Positions 30,673 through 40,356 of a DNA stretch of 64,000 nucleotides are shown here, in pieces. The translations under genes and the position numbers were made by a program. Location: positions 248,001-312,000 of the forward strand of contig NZ_JAJUWS010000001.1 of assembly GCF_021390475.1 (NCBI RefSeq). Direction: 5' to 3'. The notes under the pieces are model-generated. The model did no database searches and was not told the DNA's origin. It was given only the letters and a program-made list of their open reading frames with translations. This DNA comes from Streptomyces sp. ST2-7A. GTDB lineage: Bacteria > Actinomycetota > Actinomycetes > Streptomycetales > Streptomycetaceae. The stretch's first letter is position 1; each line of letters starts with the position of its first letter.

Positions 30673-32073
30673 ATGCCGCTCACGTACGACGTGAGGATCT
30701 ACGCGATCGAAACACGGAAGGACCGACGCAAGGCGTTCCGTCTGCACTGGTTCGTCGGTGAACGCAAGTACTCCAAGAGCTACGCCCTGCGGGCCCAGGC
30801 CGATGGCCGCAGGTCCGAGCTGATGTCGGCGGTTCGGCGGGGAGAACAGTTCGACACCGAGACCGGTCTGCCGGCCTCCGAGGTCCGGGCGCTCCGGGGA
30901 GCAATCACCTGGTACGAGCACACGCGGTTCTACATCGAGCGCAAATGGCCCGCGGCTCCGGCCAAGTCCCGCAAGAACTACGCAGATGCCCTGGCCACCA
31001 TCACTCCCGCACTCGTCACCACCACGGTTGGGCGTCCGGAACCGAAGGTGTTGCGTCGTGCCCTGTACGGCTGGGCGTACAACCTCCTGCGCTGGGAGCA
31101 GGAACCGCCGGGCGAAGTGGCCGAGGCACTGCGCTGGATCGCCACACACTCCCTGCCCGTTTCCGCGCTGGAGGACGCGAGGAACGTGCGGCTCGCCCTG
31201 GACGCGCTCGCCCTGAAGTTGGACGGGACCCCGGCGGCCCCGAAGACGGCTCAGCGCAAGCGTGCCTGTCTCAGTGAGGTACTGGGGCTCGCTGTCGAAG
31301 AGCAGTACTTCTCATCGGCCATCAATCCCCTGAGGACCGTCAAGTGGTCCGCGCCCAAGTCGGTCGAGGAGGTGGACCCCGGAAGCGTGGCGAACCCGCG
31401 GCAGGTCCGGGAGTTGCTGCGCGGCGTTCGCGAGCAAGGAGCGCGGGGCGCCCACCTCGAAGCGTTCTTCGGGTGTCTGTACTTCGCGGCGATGCGGCCG
31501 GCGGAGGCGACGGCGTTGCGAGCGGACCAGTGCCACCTGCCGGAGAGAGGGTGGGGGACGTTGACCCTGAGGCAGGGGACCGTGCGCGCGGGCCGGGCCT
31601 GGACGAATGACGGGAGGGCTCACGAGACCCGGCAACTGAAGGCCCGGGCGGAGAAGGACTCGCGGCCGGTTCCCATCCCTCCGCACTTCGTCGCCCTGCT
31701 ACGGCGTCACCTCACGACGTACGGCACCGCGCCCGACGGTCGACTGTTCCGGACGAACCGAAACGGTCCGTTGCAGGAGACCGGCTACGGAGAGGTCTGG
31801 GCGGCGGCCCGCGCCGCCGTGCTCTCCGAGGCGGAGGCGGCCTCGATGCTCGCCCGGCGCCCGTATGACCTACGCCATGCCGGGGTGTCGTTCTGGCTCA
31901 GCTCCGGAGTCGATCCCGCCGAGTGCGCGCGTCGTGCCGGTCACTCGATCGCGGTACTGCTCCGGGTCTACGCGAAGGTGGTGTCGCACACCCGGGAGCG
32001 CGCCAACACTCAGATCGAGAGCGCGCTGGGCGAGTGGTTCGGATCCGGGGAACACCTGGGGAAGACGGACTGA
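30673..32073 (+). CDS. int: Tyrosine-recombinase integrase
   Basis: The 466-aa site-specific recombinase that inserts the element into tRNA-Tyr. The catalytic core is complete: R275 in AAMRPAEA, the YDLRH box with R401 (the usual His of HxxR is Tyr398, a common change in actinobacterial integrases), H424 in GHS and the nucleophile Y433 in LLRVYAKV. The N-terminal part (residues 1-200) would contain the arm-binding and SAM-like domains. ATG has GAGGAG upstream. It ends 115 bp from the attR core, as expected. The closing codons overlap a GGGGAACACCTGGGG motif that may be an arm site. Confidence 0.95.
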   Translation: MPLTYDVRIYAIETRKDRRKAFRLHWFVGERKYSKSYALRAQADGRRSELMSAVRRGEQFDTETGLPASEVRALRGAITWYEHTRFYIERKWPAAPAKSRKNYADALATITPALVTTTVGRPEPKVLRRALYGWAYNLLRWEQEPPGEVAEALRWIATHSLPVSALEDARNVRLALDALALKLDGTPAAPKTAQRKRACLSEVLGLAVEEQYFSSAINPLRTVKWSAPKSVEEVDPGSVANPRQVRELLRGVREQGARGAHLEAFFGCLYFAAMRPAEATALRADQCHLPERGWGTLTLRQGTVRAGRAWTNDGRAHETRQLKARAEKDSRPVPIPPHFVALLRRHLTTYGTAPDGRLFRTNRNGPLQETGYGEVWAAARAAVLSEAEAASMLARRPYDLRHAGVSFWLSSGVDPAECARRAGHSIAVLLRVYAKVVSHTRERANTQIESALGEWFGSGEHLGKTD

Positions 32074-32145
32074 TCCAAGCCGGGATACGGGCGGTACGGG
32101 GTGAGACACCCCGCGCGGTCGTCCGTCGGTACCCGAACACGATGA

Positions 32146-32186
32146 AACCCCCTCCGACCTGCGGTTTCGCAAGGTCGGAGGGGGTT
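32146..32186 (-). terminator. tRNA-Tyr/integrase hairpin terminator
   Basis: AACCCCCTCCGACCT pairs perfectly with AGGTCGGAGGGGGTT in a 15-bp stem with an 11-nt loop. It lies 12 bp past the tRNA-Tyr 3' end and also 73 bp after the integrase stop, so it can end both transcripts. A copy, with mismatches, is at the left end (13916-13956). Confidence 0.75.
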
Positions 32187-32188
32187 CT

Positions 32189-32279
<91 letters not shown>

Positions 32280-32449
32280 TCGGGATGTCATCCTGCGGCG
32301 CGCTGGGGCGCCTCGGCGACGGGGTAAACCATACCCGATGGGCGGGGGTGGTCCGCCACTCGGTTCGCCTCGGGATGATCACCGGGGCGTCGCACTAGGC
32401 TGGGCGCCCGGATATCCGTTCCCCCGAGTCACGCACGAGGAGCCAGACC

Positions 32450-32938
32450 ATGGCCGACTCCAGTTTCGACATCGTCTCGAAGGTCGATCGGCAGGAAGTG
32501 GACAACGCCCTGAACCAGGCCGCCAAGGAGATCGCGCAGCGCTACGACTTCAAGGGTGTCGGTGCCTCCATCGACTGGTCCGGCGAGAAGGTCGAGATCC
32601 GGGCCAACGCCGAGGAGCGCACCAAGGCCGTACTGGACATCTTCCAGTCGAAGCTGATCAAGCGCGGCATCTCCCTCAAGGCCCTGGAGGCGGGCGAGCC
32701 GCAGGCCTCGGGCAAGGAGTACAAGCTCTTCTGCACGGTCAAGGAGGGCATCTCCACCGAGGACGCGAAGAAGGTCGCCAAGCTGATCCGCGACGAGGGA
32801 CCCAAGGGCGTCAAGGCCCAGGTGCAGGGCGACGAACTGCGGGTCAGCGCCAAGAGCCGGGACGCCCTGCAGGAGGTCCAGCGGTTGGTCCGCGAGAAGG
32901 ACTTCGACTTCGCGGTCCAGTTCGTCAACTACCGCTGA
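32450..32938 (+). CDS. YajQ-family nucleotide-binding protein
   Basis: The 162-aa protein matches the YajQ family over its full length: [33 protein letters not shown], then the internal repeat [11 protein letters not shown] at the C-terminus. The fold is two ferredoxin-like domains. Some members bind cyclic di-GMP and act with transcription regulators; others bind GTP or tRNA. ATG has GAGGAG upstream. Located directly beyond tRNA-Tyr, so it is core chromosome. Confidence 0.95.
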   Translation: MADSSFDIVSKVDRQEVDNALNQAAKEIAQRYDFKGVGASIDWSGEKVEIRANAEERTKAVLDIFQSKLIKRGISLKALEAGEPQASGKEYKLFCTVKEGISTEDAKKVAKLIRDEGPKGVKAQVQGDELRVSAKSRDALQEVQRLVREKDFDFAVQFVNYR

Positions 32939-33014
32939 GCCGGTCGGCCGGTCGCATCGACCGGCACGCCGACGGGCCAACAGGCCCGATCGGCGATCCG
33001 AGCGGCGATTCGCC

Positions 33015-33055
33015 ACGGGGGCACGTGGGTACTCCACGGCCCCCGTTGGGCTTTT
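33015..33055 (+). terminator. Terminator after the yajQ gene
   Basis: ACGGGGGC pairs with GCCCCCGT around a 16-nt loop and is followed by TTGGGCTTTTC. It lies 77 bp after the stop codon and before the convergent MFS gene. Confidence 0.6.
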
Positions 33056-33103
33056 CGGGACCCGTTTTCCCGGCGTCGCCCCGCGTTCGTCGCCCCGCGC
33101 CCG

Positions 33104-34522
33104 TCACCGCGCGTTCGTCTCCCCGGCTCCGCCACCGCGCCCGGCGGTCGGGTTGGGCATCACCCCGGCCGAGCCGGCCCCCTTTCGCCCTCCTCGCCCT
33201 CGGCGGCACGCCGCGCCCGGTGTGCCGCCGAGGGCGAGGAGGGTCGCGACCCCGGCGACGGCGGCGAGGATCAGGTGGAGGTGGGCGTACCCGCCCACCG
33301 CTCCCGCCAGGGCGGTGGCCGCCACCGGTGCGAGTGCGGCGGCCACGGTGACCGGGGCGGCGAGGACGGCCGATTGCCGGCCGTAGTGGGCGGTTCCCCA
33401 GCGGTCGGCGATGGCGGTGGCCTGTAGAAGGGTGTGGTTGCCCCGGATGACCCCCACCAGCACGGCGAGTGCCACCAGCAGCGGGAGGGGTCCGGGGACC
33501 ACCCCGAGGGCGAGGGTGCCGGCCGCTCCGAGCCCCAGCAGCAGAACCGTTCGGGGCCCGACCCGCAGCCGGCGGGCCAGTGGCGCGTACAGGAGTCGGC
33601 CCAGCACCTGGCCGATCCCGCTCAGGCCCAGCGCCCACGCCGCGAGGGTCGCGGACGCGCCGCGTTCCACGAGGAGGGGCACGAGGGTGATCACCACGGC
33701 GAAGACGGTGAAGCCCTTCAGGGTGAAGGCCGCCGCGAGCATGAGGAAGGGGCGACTGCGGAGCACCCGCGCGGGGGACGCCGGGGCCGAACCGTCCGCG
33801 TGCTCGACGGGTGGCCAGGGGGCGCGCAGGGCGAGGGCGTGCGCCGGGATGGTGACGAGGGCCAGGATCGCGGCGAGCACCAGGTAGGCGACGCGCCAGT
33901 CGTGGCCTTCTGCGAGCACTGCGGTGAGCGGGGCGAAGAGCGTCGAGGCCAGTCCGCCGGCGAGGGTGAGGACGGTGAGGGCGCGCACCCGTGCCGGCCC
34001 CCACCAGCGGGTGAGGGCGGCGAAGGCGGGCTGGTAGAAGGTGGCCGCCATGGCGATGCCCGCGAGCAGCCAGGCGGCGGCGAAGACCCGGAGGTTCGGG
34101 GCGAGGGCGAGGAGCACCACGGAGGCCGTGCCGAGTACCGAGCCGGTGGTCATCACGGCCCGGGGCCCGCGCCGGTCGATGATCCGGCCGACGGGCACGC
34201 CCACCGCGGCGGAGACGAGCAGACCGGCCGAGAACGCCCCGGTCGTGGCGGCCGGTGACCAACCGGTGTCGGCGGTGATGTGCGGGAGGAGCACCGGGAA
34301 GGCGTAGTGGAGGACGCCCCAGCCGGCGATCTGGGTCGCGCACAGGGCGGGCAGGACGCCGCGCGGCGGGGTGCGGGCCGGGACGGCGGCCCCGGCCGCG
34401 GCTCCGGCACCCGGGACGACGGCGGGCGCGGTCGGGGCCCCGTGCGCGGTCGGGGTGGTGGCGGGGAGGGCCGGTTCGGCCCGGGCGACCGGGGCGGGCC
34501 GCCCGGTGTGCGGTGCGGTCAC
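33104..34522 (-). CDS. MFS transporter (12-TM)
   Basis: A 472-aa major facilitator with about 12 hydrophobic segments after a Pro/Ala-rich 50-residue N-terminus. The loop motif VGRIIDRRGPRAVM between helices 2 and 3 is the MFS signature. The start is GTG at 34522. It is divergent from a flavoprotein gene across a 151-bp, unusually AT-rich gap. Pairs of an MFS exporter and a flavin-dependent oxidoreductase sometimes occur in metalloid-resistance loci, but no ArsR gene is visible, so the substrate is open. Confidence 0.88.
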   Translation of the reverse strand: MTAPHTGRPAPVARAEPALPATTPTAHGAPTAPAVVPGAGAAAGAAVPARTPPRGVLPALCATQIAGWGVLHYAFPVLLPHITADTGWSPAATTGAFSAGLLVSAAVGVPVGRIIDRRGPRAVMTTGSVLGTASVVLLALAPNLRVFAAAWLLAGIAMAATFYQPAFAALTRWWGPARVRALTVLTLAGGLASTLFAPLTAVLAEGHDWRVAYLVLAAILALVTIPAHALALRAPWPPVEHADGSAPASPARVLRSRPFLMLAAAFTLKGFTVFAVVITLVPLLVERGASATLAAWALGLSGIGQVLGRLLYAPLARRLRVGPRTVLLLGLGAAGTLALGVVPGPLPLLVALAVLVGVIRGNHTLLQATAIADRWGTAHYGRQSAVLAAPVTVAAALAPVAATALAGAVGGYAHLHLILAAVAGVATLLALGGTPGAACRRGRGGRKGAGSAGVMPNPTAGRGGGAGETNAR

Positions 34523-34673
34523 GGGGTCCGTCCGTCCTGCCCCGCGTTCCGGCCGGTCCGTTTCCCGACCGGATCCCGCTGGGCTTATCGATGTCCGTCG
34601 AAGTATTGCGGATCATCATGACAGCTGATTCGATGCACATCAACATAGACAGACACCTAATCAAAGGAAACCG
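34523..34673. promoter_or_regulatory. AT-rich divergent promoter region
   Basis: The right half (about 34585-34670) is strikingly AT-rich for this genome and holds short ATCGATG/GATGCACATC-type dyads. It must carry promoters for the MFS gene (minus) and the flavoprotein gene (plus). I could not fix -35/-10 boxes with confidence. Confidence 0.5.
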
Positions 34674-35729
34674 ATGGAGCACATCGAGATCGCCGTGGTG
34701 GGTGGCGGGCAGTCCGGGCAGGCGGCGGCCCGGGCGTTGCGCGCCCGGGGGCTCACGCCGGTGGTGCTGGAGGCGTCCGACCGCCCGGCGGGCTCCTGGC
34801 CCCGCTACCACGACGGCCTGACCCTCTTCTCCCCCGCCCGCCACAGCGCCCCCGCCGAGCTGCCCTTCGACGGGAACCCCGACCGGTACCCCGGCCGCGA
34901 CGAGGTCGTCGCCCACCTGCTGCGCGGCGCCGAACTCCTGGACGCCGGCATCCGCCTCCGCACCCGGGTGCGGGAAATCCGCTCCCGGGGCGGCGGCTTC
35001 GAGGTGATCACCGCCGAGGGCGGACGGTTGACGGCCCGGGCCGTCGTCACCGCCTCCGGTTCGTTCGGCAACCCCCACCGCCCCGCACTCCCCGGCCCCG
35101 GTCCCTTCACCGGCACCCTCCTGCACGCGGCGGAGTACCGGGAACCCTCCCCGTTCGCCGGACGGCGCGTGGTGATCCTCGGCCTCGGCAACTCGGCCGT
35201 GCAGATCGCGGCCGAACTCGCCGGCGTCGCCCGGGTCACCCTCGCCGGCCGGGGACGGATCCGTTGGACCCCGCAACGCCCGCTGGGTCGGGACCTCCAC
35301 CACTGGTTGACCGTCACCGGTCTGGACTCCGCCCCCGTCGGCCGCCTGCTGCGCACCCCGCCCCGGCAGCCCGTCATCGACGACGGGCGGTACCGGGCCG
35401 CGCTGCGGGCCGGCGGGGTGGACGCGCGGCCGGTGTTCACCGCCGTGGAGGGGACCCGGGTCACCTGGCCGGGCGGCACCGTCGAGGAGGTGGACACGAT
35501 CCTCCTGGCCACCGGCTACCGTCCCGACCTCGGTTATCTCGCCCCGCTGGGTGTCCTCGACGGACGGGGCGCGCCCCGTCACCGGGGTGGCCTCTCCACC
35601 GTCCGGCCGGGCCTGGCCCACCTCGGCCTGGAGTGGCAGCGGTCCCTGTCCTCCAACACGCTGCGGGGTGTGGGGCGCGACGCCCGTCACGTCGCCCGGG
35701 CCCTGGAACGGTTCCTGCGGCGCGGGTGA
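34674..35729 (+). CDS. FAD-dependent NAD(P)-binding oxidoreductase
   Basis: A 351-aa single-component flavoprotein of the flavin monooxygenase/thioredoxin-reductase-like type. The FAD-binding loop is VVGGGQSGQAAARAL (residues 8-22). The NAD(P)-binding loop is VVILGLGNSAVQIAAEL (about 166-182). The ATGYRPD motif near residue 282 closes the FAD site. Similar proteins export-oxidise metalloids or act on small organics. ATG is supported by AAAGGAAA. The divergent MFS neighbour suggests that the two handle the same compound. Confidence 0.9.
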   Translation: MEHIEIAVVGGGQSGQAAARALRARGLTPVVLEASDRPAGSWPRYHDGLTLFSPARHSAPAELPFDGNPDRYPGRDEVVAHLLRGAELLDAGIRLRTRVREIRSRGGGFEVITAEGGRLTARAVVTASGSFGNPHRPALPGPGPFTGTLLHAAEYREPSPFAGRRVVILGLGNSAVQIAAELAGVARVTLAGRGRIRWTPQRPLGRDLHHWLTVTGLDSAPVGRLLRTPPRQPVIDDGRYRAALRAGGVDARPVFTAVEGTRVTWPGGTVEEVDTILLATGYRPDLGYLAPLGVLDGRGAPRHRGGLSTVRPGLAHLGLEWQRSLSSNTLRGVGRDARHVARALERFLRRG

Positions 35730-35863
35730 GCGGCCCGCCGCGCGAAAAGGGTGTCGGCTGGGGAACCCCGAGGTCACCCGCCCCCTGGGGAAACCGACTG
35801 TGGATTGTCGGTGACGGCGGATAGCATCACCCCCTTCCCCGACCCGGCTCCGAGGAGACAGGC

Positions 35864-38179
35864 ATGTCCGCCGCACCGCACGAGTCCGCTCCGGTATCCG
35901 ATGCCACCGCGCCGCACCCCGCCGACACCCATGACGTCATCCGGGTACGCGGTGCCCGTGAGAACAACCTCCGCGACATCTCGCTCGACATCCCCAAGCG
36001 CCGCCTGACCGTCTTCACCGGCGTCTCCGGCTCCGGGAAGTCCTCCCTCGTCTTCGGGACCATCGCCGCCGAGTCGCAGCGAATGATCAACGAGACCTAC
36101 ACGGCGTTCCTGCAGTCCTTCATGGCCACCCCGTCCCGCCCGGACGTGGACGAACTGCGCAACCTCAGCGCCGCGATCGTCGTGGACCAGGAGCGGATGG
36201 GCACCAACTCCCGCTCCACCGTCGGCACGGTCACCGACGCCCACGCCATGCTGCGGATCGTCTTCAGCCGGCTGGGCACCCCGCACGTCGGGACCTCCGG
36301 GGCGTTCAGCTTCAACCTCCCGGAGGGCATGTGTCCGGGCTGTGAGGGGCTGGGCCGGGTGTCCACCGTCGACGTGGACGCGATCGTCGACCGCGACCTG
36401 TCCGTCAACGACGGCGCCATCACCGTCCCCGGCTTCGCGGTGGACACCTGGTACTGGCAGATCATGGTCGCCTCGGGGTTCTTCGACCCGGCGAAGCCGG
36501 TGCGGGACTTCACCCCCGAGGAGTGGGAGGCGTTCCTGCACAAGCCGGCGGTGAAGGTAAAGGTCGGCTCCAACTCCATGACCTACGAGGGCCTGGTCAC
36601 CAGGATCCGGCGGTCGTACCTGTCCAAGGACCGCGAGTCGATGCAGTCCCACATCAGGGCCTTCGTGGACCGGGCCGTGGTCTTCACCACCTGTCCGGAC
36701 TGCGACGGTGCCCGGTTGAACGCCGCCGCCCTGTCCTCCACGATCCGGGGGGTGAACATCGCGCGGTGCTCGGCGATGCAGATCACCGACCTCGCCGAGT
36801 TCGTCCGGTCCATCGACGAACCGTCGGTGGCGCCGCTGATCGCCGGGCTGCGACAGGTGTTGGAGTCGCTGGTCGAGATCGGCCTGGGGTACCTGAGCCT
36901 GGACCGCACCTCCGCGAGCCTGTCCGGTGGCGAGGCCCAACGGGTGAAGATGGTCCGCCATCTGGGATCCAGCCTGACCGATGTCACCTACATCTTCGAC
37001 GAGCCGACCGCCGGCCTGCACCCGCACGACATCCGGCGGATGAACGACCTGCTGCTGCGTCTGCGGGACAAGGGCAACACGGTGCTGGTGGTCGAGCACA
37101 AGCCCGATGTCATCGCGATCGCCGACCATGTGGTCGACCTCGGTCCCGGCGCCGGCACGGAGGGCGGGGAGATCCGGTACACCGGGGACGTGGCCGGGCT
37201 GCGCTCCTCGGACACCCTCACCGGCCGGCACCTGGACCACCGCGCGCCGCTGCGCGAACCCGTGCGCGAGCCGCTGGGGCACGTCTCCATCACCGACGCC
37301 GACCTGCACAACCTGAAGAACGTCTCGGTGGACATCCCGCTGGGTGTGCTCACCGTGGTCACCGGTGTCGCGGGCTCGGGGAAGAGTTCCCTGATCCACG
37401 GCTATCTGGCGAAGCGGGACGGGGTCGTGGTCGCCGACCAATCCCCCATCCGGGGCTCGCGGCGCAGCAACCCCGCGACCTACACCGGCCTGTTGAGCCC
37501 GATCCGCACCGCCTTCGCCAAGGCCAACGGCGTGCGGGCGGCACTGTTCAGCGCCAACTCCGAGGGCGCCTGCCCGCAGTGCAAGGGCATCGGGCTGATC
37601 TGGACGGACCTGGCGATGACGGCCGGGGTCTCAACGGTCTGCGAGCAGTGCGAGGGCAAACGGTTCACGCCCGAGGTGCTGGCGCACACCCTGCGGGGGA
37701 AGAACATCGCCGAGGTGTTGGAGATGTCGATCGCCGAGGCCCGGGAGTTCTTCGAGAAGGGTCAGGCGCGGCTGATCCTGGACCGGCTGGCCGACGTGGG
37801 CCTGGGGTACCTGCGTTTGGGCCAACCCCTCAACACCCTTTCCGGTGGTGAGCGCCAGCGGGTGAAGCTGGCCGTGCACATGGCCGAGAAGTCCGCGCTG
37901 TACATCCTGGACGAGCCCACCACCGGCCTCCATCCGGCCGACGTGGACCGGCTGTTGGGGTTGCTGGACCGTCTCGTGGACGACGGCAACACGGTGGTGG
38001 TGATCGAGCACCACCCGGCCGTGATGGCCCGGGCCGATCGGATCGTCGACCTCGGTCCGGAGGGCGGACACGACGGCGGCGAGATCGTGTTCACCGGCAC
38101 CCCGGCGAAGTTGATCGCCGGGGGTGGCGGACACACCGCCCGTCACCTGCGCGAGTACGTGGAGGCGCGGAACCACTGA
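35864..38179 (+). CDS. UvrA-like ABC ATPase (drug-resistance subtype)
   Basis: The 771-aa protein has the tandem ABC layout of UvrA: Walker A sites at 53-61 (GVSGSGKSS) and 501-509 (GVAGSGKSS), two LSGGE signatures (SLSGGEAQRVKM; TLSGGERQRVKL), and two DEPT(A/T)GLHP Walker B segments. Zinc-finger cysteine pairs are seen in CPGCEGLG, CPDCDGAR, CPQCKGIG and CEQCEGKRF. It is about 170 residues shorter than UvrA and lacks part of the insertion that binds UvrB. This fits the DrrC/UvrA2 group, which protects producers against DNA-binding drugs. No biosynthetic genes are nearby. ATG with GAGGAGA. Confidence 0.92.
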   Translation: MSAAPHESAPVSDATAPHPADTHDVIRVRGARENNLRDISLDIPKRRLTVFTGVSGSGKSSLVFGTIAAESQRMINETYTAFLQSFMATPSRPDVDELRNLSAAIVVDQERMGTNSRSTVGTVTDAHAMLRIVFSRLGTPHVGTSGAFSFNLPEGMCPGCEGLGRVSTVDVDAIVDRDLSVNDGAITVPGFAVDTWYWQIMVASGFFDPAKPVRDFTPEEWEAFLHKPAVKVKVGSNSMTYEGLVTRIRRSYLSKDRESMQSHIRAFVDRAVVFTTCPDCDGARLNAAALSSTIRGVNIARCSAMQITDLAEFVRSIDEPSVAPLIAGLRQVLESLVEIGLGYLSLDRTSASLSGGEAQRVKMVRHLGSSLTDVTYIFDEPTAGLHPHDIRRMNDLLLRLRDKGNTVLVVEHKPDVIAIADHVVDLGPGAGTEGGEIRYTGDVAGLRSSDTLTGRHLDHRAPLREPVREPLGHVSITDADLHNLKNVSVDIPLGVLTVVTGVAGSGKSSLIHGYLAKRDGVVVADQSPIRGSRRSNPATYTGLLSPIRTAFAKANGVRAALFSANSEGACPQCKGIGLIWTDLAMTAGVSTVCEQCEGKRFTPEVLAHTLRGKNIAEVLEMSIAEAREFFEKGQARLILDRLADVGLGYLRLGQPLNTLSGGERQRVKLAVHMAEKSALYILDEPTTGLHPADVDRLLGLLDRLVDDGNTVVVIEHHPAVMARADRIVDLGPEGGHDGGEIVFTGTPAKLIAGGGGHTARHLREYVEARNH

Positions 38180-38336
38180 GCCGGATGGGGGTCGGCGGGT
38201 AACGAATGGGGACGCGGATTGCCCCGGTGGGAAATCGTGGGGAAGACTGGCCCGCATCCATTCCGGGGGCGGCGATCGCACACCCGCCCGAGGGCCGGAG
38301 GAGCGCAGCGCGTCCCCGGCAGAAAGTGAGGGGGCC

Positions 38337-39677
38337 ATGGTGTTCGGTTTCTTCCGCAGGCGGCGGGCGGCGAAGGCCGCGGCGGCCGAGGCGGCGGCCG
38401 GCAACCGGGCCGAGACGACCGGGGCAGAGGCCGCGTCGTCGACGGACCCGATCGACGCCGGGGGCGGTCTCGCCACGGCGACCGCCGTCGAGCCGACGGA
38501 GAGCGCCGCTTCGACGGCGGTCACGGCCGAGCCGGTGACGGTGCCCGAGCCGAGGCGGGACACACCGGAAGCGGTGGTGGGGCCCGAACCGGTGGTGGAG
38601 GTGATGCCGGAGACCGAACCCGCCGCGCCCATCGCCCCCGTCGAGCAGACCGCCCCGGCCCCGACCACCGACCCCGAGCCCGTCACCGAGCCCGTCACCG
38701 AGCCGGTCGCGGAGCCCGAGTCCACCGTCGAACCCGTTTCCGAGCCGGTCGCCGAGCGCGAGCCGGTGGTGGAGGTGATGCCGGAGACCGAACCCGCCGC
38801 GCCCATCGCCCCCGTCGAGCAGACCGCCCCGGCCCCGACCACCGACCCCGAGCCCGTCACCGAGCCCGAGCCCGAGCCCGAGCCGGTCGCCGAGCCGGTC
38901 GCCGAGCCGGTCGTCACCCCGGCGTCCGCCGGCACGACGACGGAGGAGCCCGGCGCGGCCATCTCCCTGGAGAAGGTGAAGGCCGCCGGCGGTCCCGGTC
39001 TGGTCAAGATGTACAAGTCGGCCGGCGTCTCCCTGGAGAAGGCGGGCCTGGCCGGTCGGCGGGCCGCCGTCTACCTGGTACTGGATCGTTCGGGCTCGAT
39101 GCGTCCGTACTACAAGGACGGCACGGTGCAGCACCTCGCGGAGCAGGCCCTGGCGCTCTCCGCCAACCTCGACGACGACGGCGTCGTGCCGGTGGTCTTC
39201 TTCTCCACCGATGTGGACGGTGTCGCGGAGATCTCCCTCGACAACCACAAGGGTCGGATCGAGGAGCTGCACAACGCCTGCGGTCACATGGGGCGCACCA
39301 ACTACCACCTGGCGATGCAGGCGGTGGTCGACCACTACACCGAGTCCGGCGCGACCGACCCGGCGTTCGTGATCTTCCAGACCGACGGCGCCCCGACCTC
39401 CCGCACGGCCGCCAAGCAGGCACTGTGCGCGGCGGCGAAGCTCCCGCTGTTCTGGCAGTTCGTGGGCTTCGGCGGCAGCGCGGACAGCAACCAGTTCGAC
39501 TTCCTGCGCAAGCTGGACACCCTGGCGGTGCCCAGGACGCGGGTGGTGGACAACGCCGGCTTCTTCCACGCCGGGGACGACCCGATGGCGATGACCGACA
39601 ACCGGCTGTACAAGCAGCTGATGGCGGAGTTCCCGGAGTGGCTGACCGCCGCCCGCGAGGCCGGCGTCATCCGCTGA
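38337..39677 (+). CDS. VWA-domain protein (TerY/TerF-like) with repetitive acidic linker
   Basis: A 446-aa protein. An Arg-rich start (MVFGFFRRRRAAK) precedes an Ala/Pro/Glu-rich linker (residues 20-205) made of PEPVxEP repeats, including a duplicated block of 106 identical bases. The C-terminal von Willebrand A domain (about 240-440) has the MIDAS motif DRSGS (250-254), TNYHLAM and FQTDGAPTS. This domain resembles tellurite-resistance-associated VWA proteins that bind metal and scaffold TerD-type complexes. No ter genes are adjacent. ATG with a GGGGG-type ribosome-binding site. Confidence 0.88.
   Translation: MVFGFFRRRRAAKAAAAEAAAGNRAETTGAEAASSTDPIDAGGGLATATAVEPTESAASTAVTAEPVTVPEPRRDTPEAVVGPEPVVEVMPETEPAAPIAPVEQTAPAPTTDPEPVTEPVTEPVAEPESTVEPVSEPVAEREPVVEVMPETEPAAPIAPVEQTAPAPTTDPEPVTEPEPEPEPVAEPVAEPVVTPASAGTTTEEPGAAISLEKVKAAGGPGLVKMYKSAGVSLEKAGLAGRRAAVYLVLDRSGSMRPYYKDGTVQHLAEQALALSANLDDDGVVPVVFFSTDVDGVAEISLDNHKGRIEELHNACGHMGRTNYHLAMQAVVDHYTESGATDPAFVIFQTDGAPTSRTAAKQALCAAAKLPLFWQFVGFGGSADSNQFDFLRKLDTLAVPRTRVVDNAGFFHAGDDPMAMTDNRLYKQLMAEFPEWLTAAREAGVIR
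38589..38868 (+). repeat. In-frame 106-bp direct repeat in the VWA linker
   Basis: Bases 38589-38694 are identical to 38763-38868, an offset of 174 bp (58 codons). The repeat encodes VVEVMPETEPAAPIAPVEQ and the following TAPAPTTDPEP segment. Perfect identity at third positions means the duplication is recent or kept uniform by recombination. Confidence 0.88.
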
Positions 39678-39703
39678 CACCCCGCCCCATCCCGCTCGGG
39701 CCC

Positions 39704-39751
39704 CGACGCGCCCGGGACGGCCGGCTCCCGCCGGCGGTCCCGGGCGCGTCG
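39704..39751. terminator. Long hairpin after the VWA gene
   Basis: CGACGCGCCCGGGAC pairs with GTCCCGGGCGCGTCG in a perfect 15-bp stem; the loop itself contains a smaller CCGGC hairpin. It lies 27 bp after the stop codon. Confidence 0.7.
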
Positions 39752-39875
39752 CGTGTCCGGTTCGCGCGCCGTTCCCGGATCACCGGAATTGTCGGTGGTG
39801 GGTGCTGAAATGGAGGTGTCGGGAAGATCGGAGGCGCCGGGGACCCCGGGGTCGCGAGGAAGTGGGAGGCCCGTC

Positions 39876-40103
39876 ATGTCGACGATGATCCGCACGACGC
39901 CCCGGGCGCTGATGGAGCGCCGCCGGCGGCTGCTCGCCGACATCGGCATGGGCTACGAGGAGTTGCGCGCCCGCGCCTTCACCTACAGCCTCACCACCGA
40001 GGAGCTGTCCGTCTGGCACGCGGTGGAGGACATCGACCGCCTGCTGGGGTGCGACGGCTGGTACATACGTGTCGAGGACCGGGACCTCCACGCCGTGGCG
40101 TGA
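39876..40103 (+). CDS. Small conserved-type protein, 75 aa
   Basis: ATG at 39876 with GGGAGG six bases upstream. The sequence (MSTMIRTTPRALMERRRRLLADIGMGYEEL..., TYSLTTEELSVWHAVEDIDRLLGCDGW) looks like a short helical domain, similar in tone to small streptomycete proteins of unknown function. The frame extends upstream but with extreme codon bias only. No function can be assigned. Confidence 0.7.
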   Translation: MSTMIRTTPRALMERRRRLLADIGMGYEELRARAFTYSLTTEELSVWHAVEDIDRLLGCDGWYIRVEDRDLHAVA

Positions 40104-40356
40104 GCGGCGGGCAGGCCCCCGGCGGCCGGGGCGGAGGGCCACCGGGCCCGAGCCATCACGCCTCGTGGAACGCCTTCGCGGAGGGCCGCGTCGATCCCGC
40201 CCCGCCCGGTTGGAGGCCCGACCGACGATCGACCTCGATCGTGAGGACACCGGGGCTCGGTTCGTGCCGCCCTCCGCCCAACCGGCCCGGGGCGCCGCCG
40301 AAGGCGGTTCCGCGACGACCCGGCACGTCCACCGGCCGCGTCGGTCGGCGGGCGGG

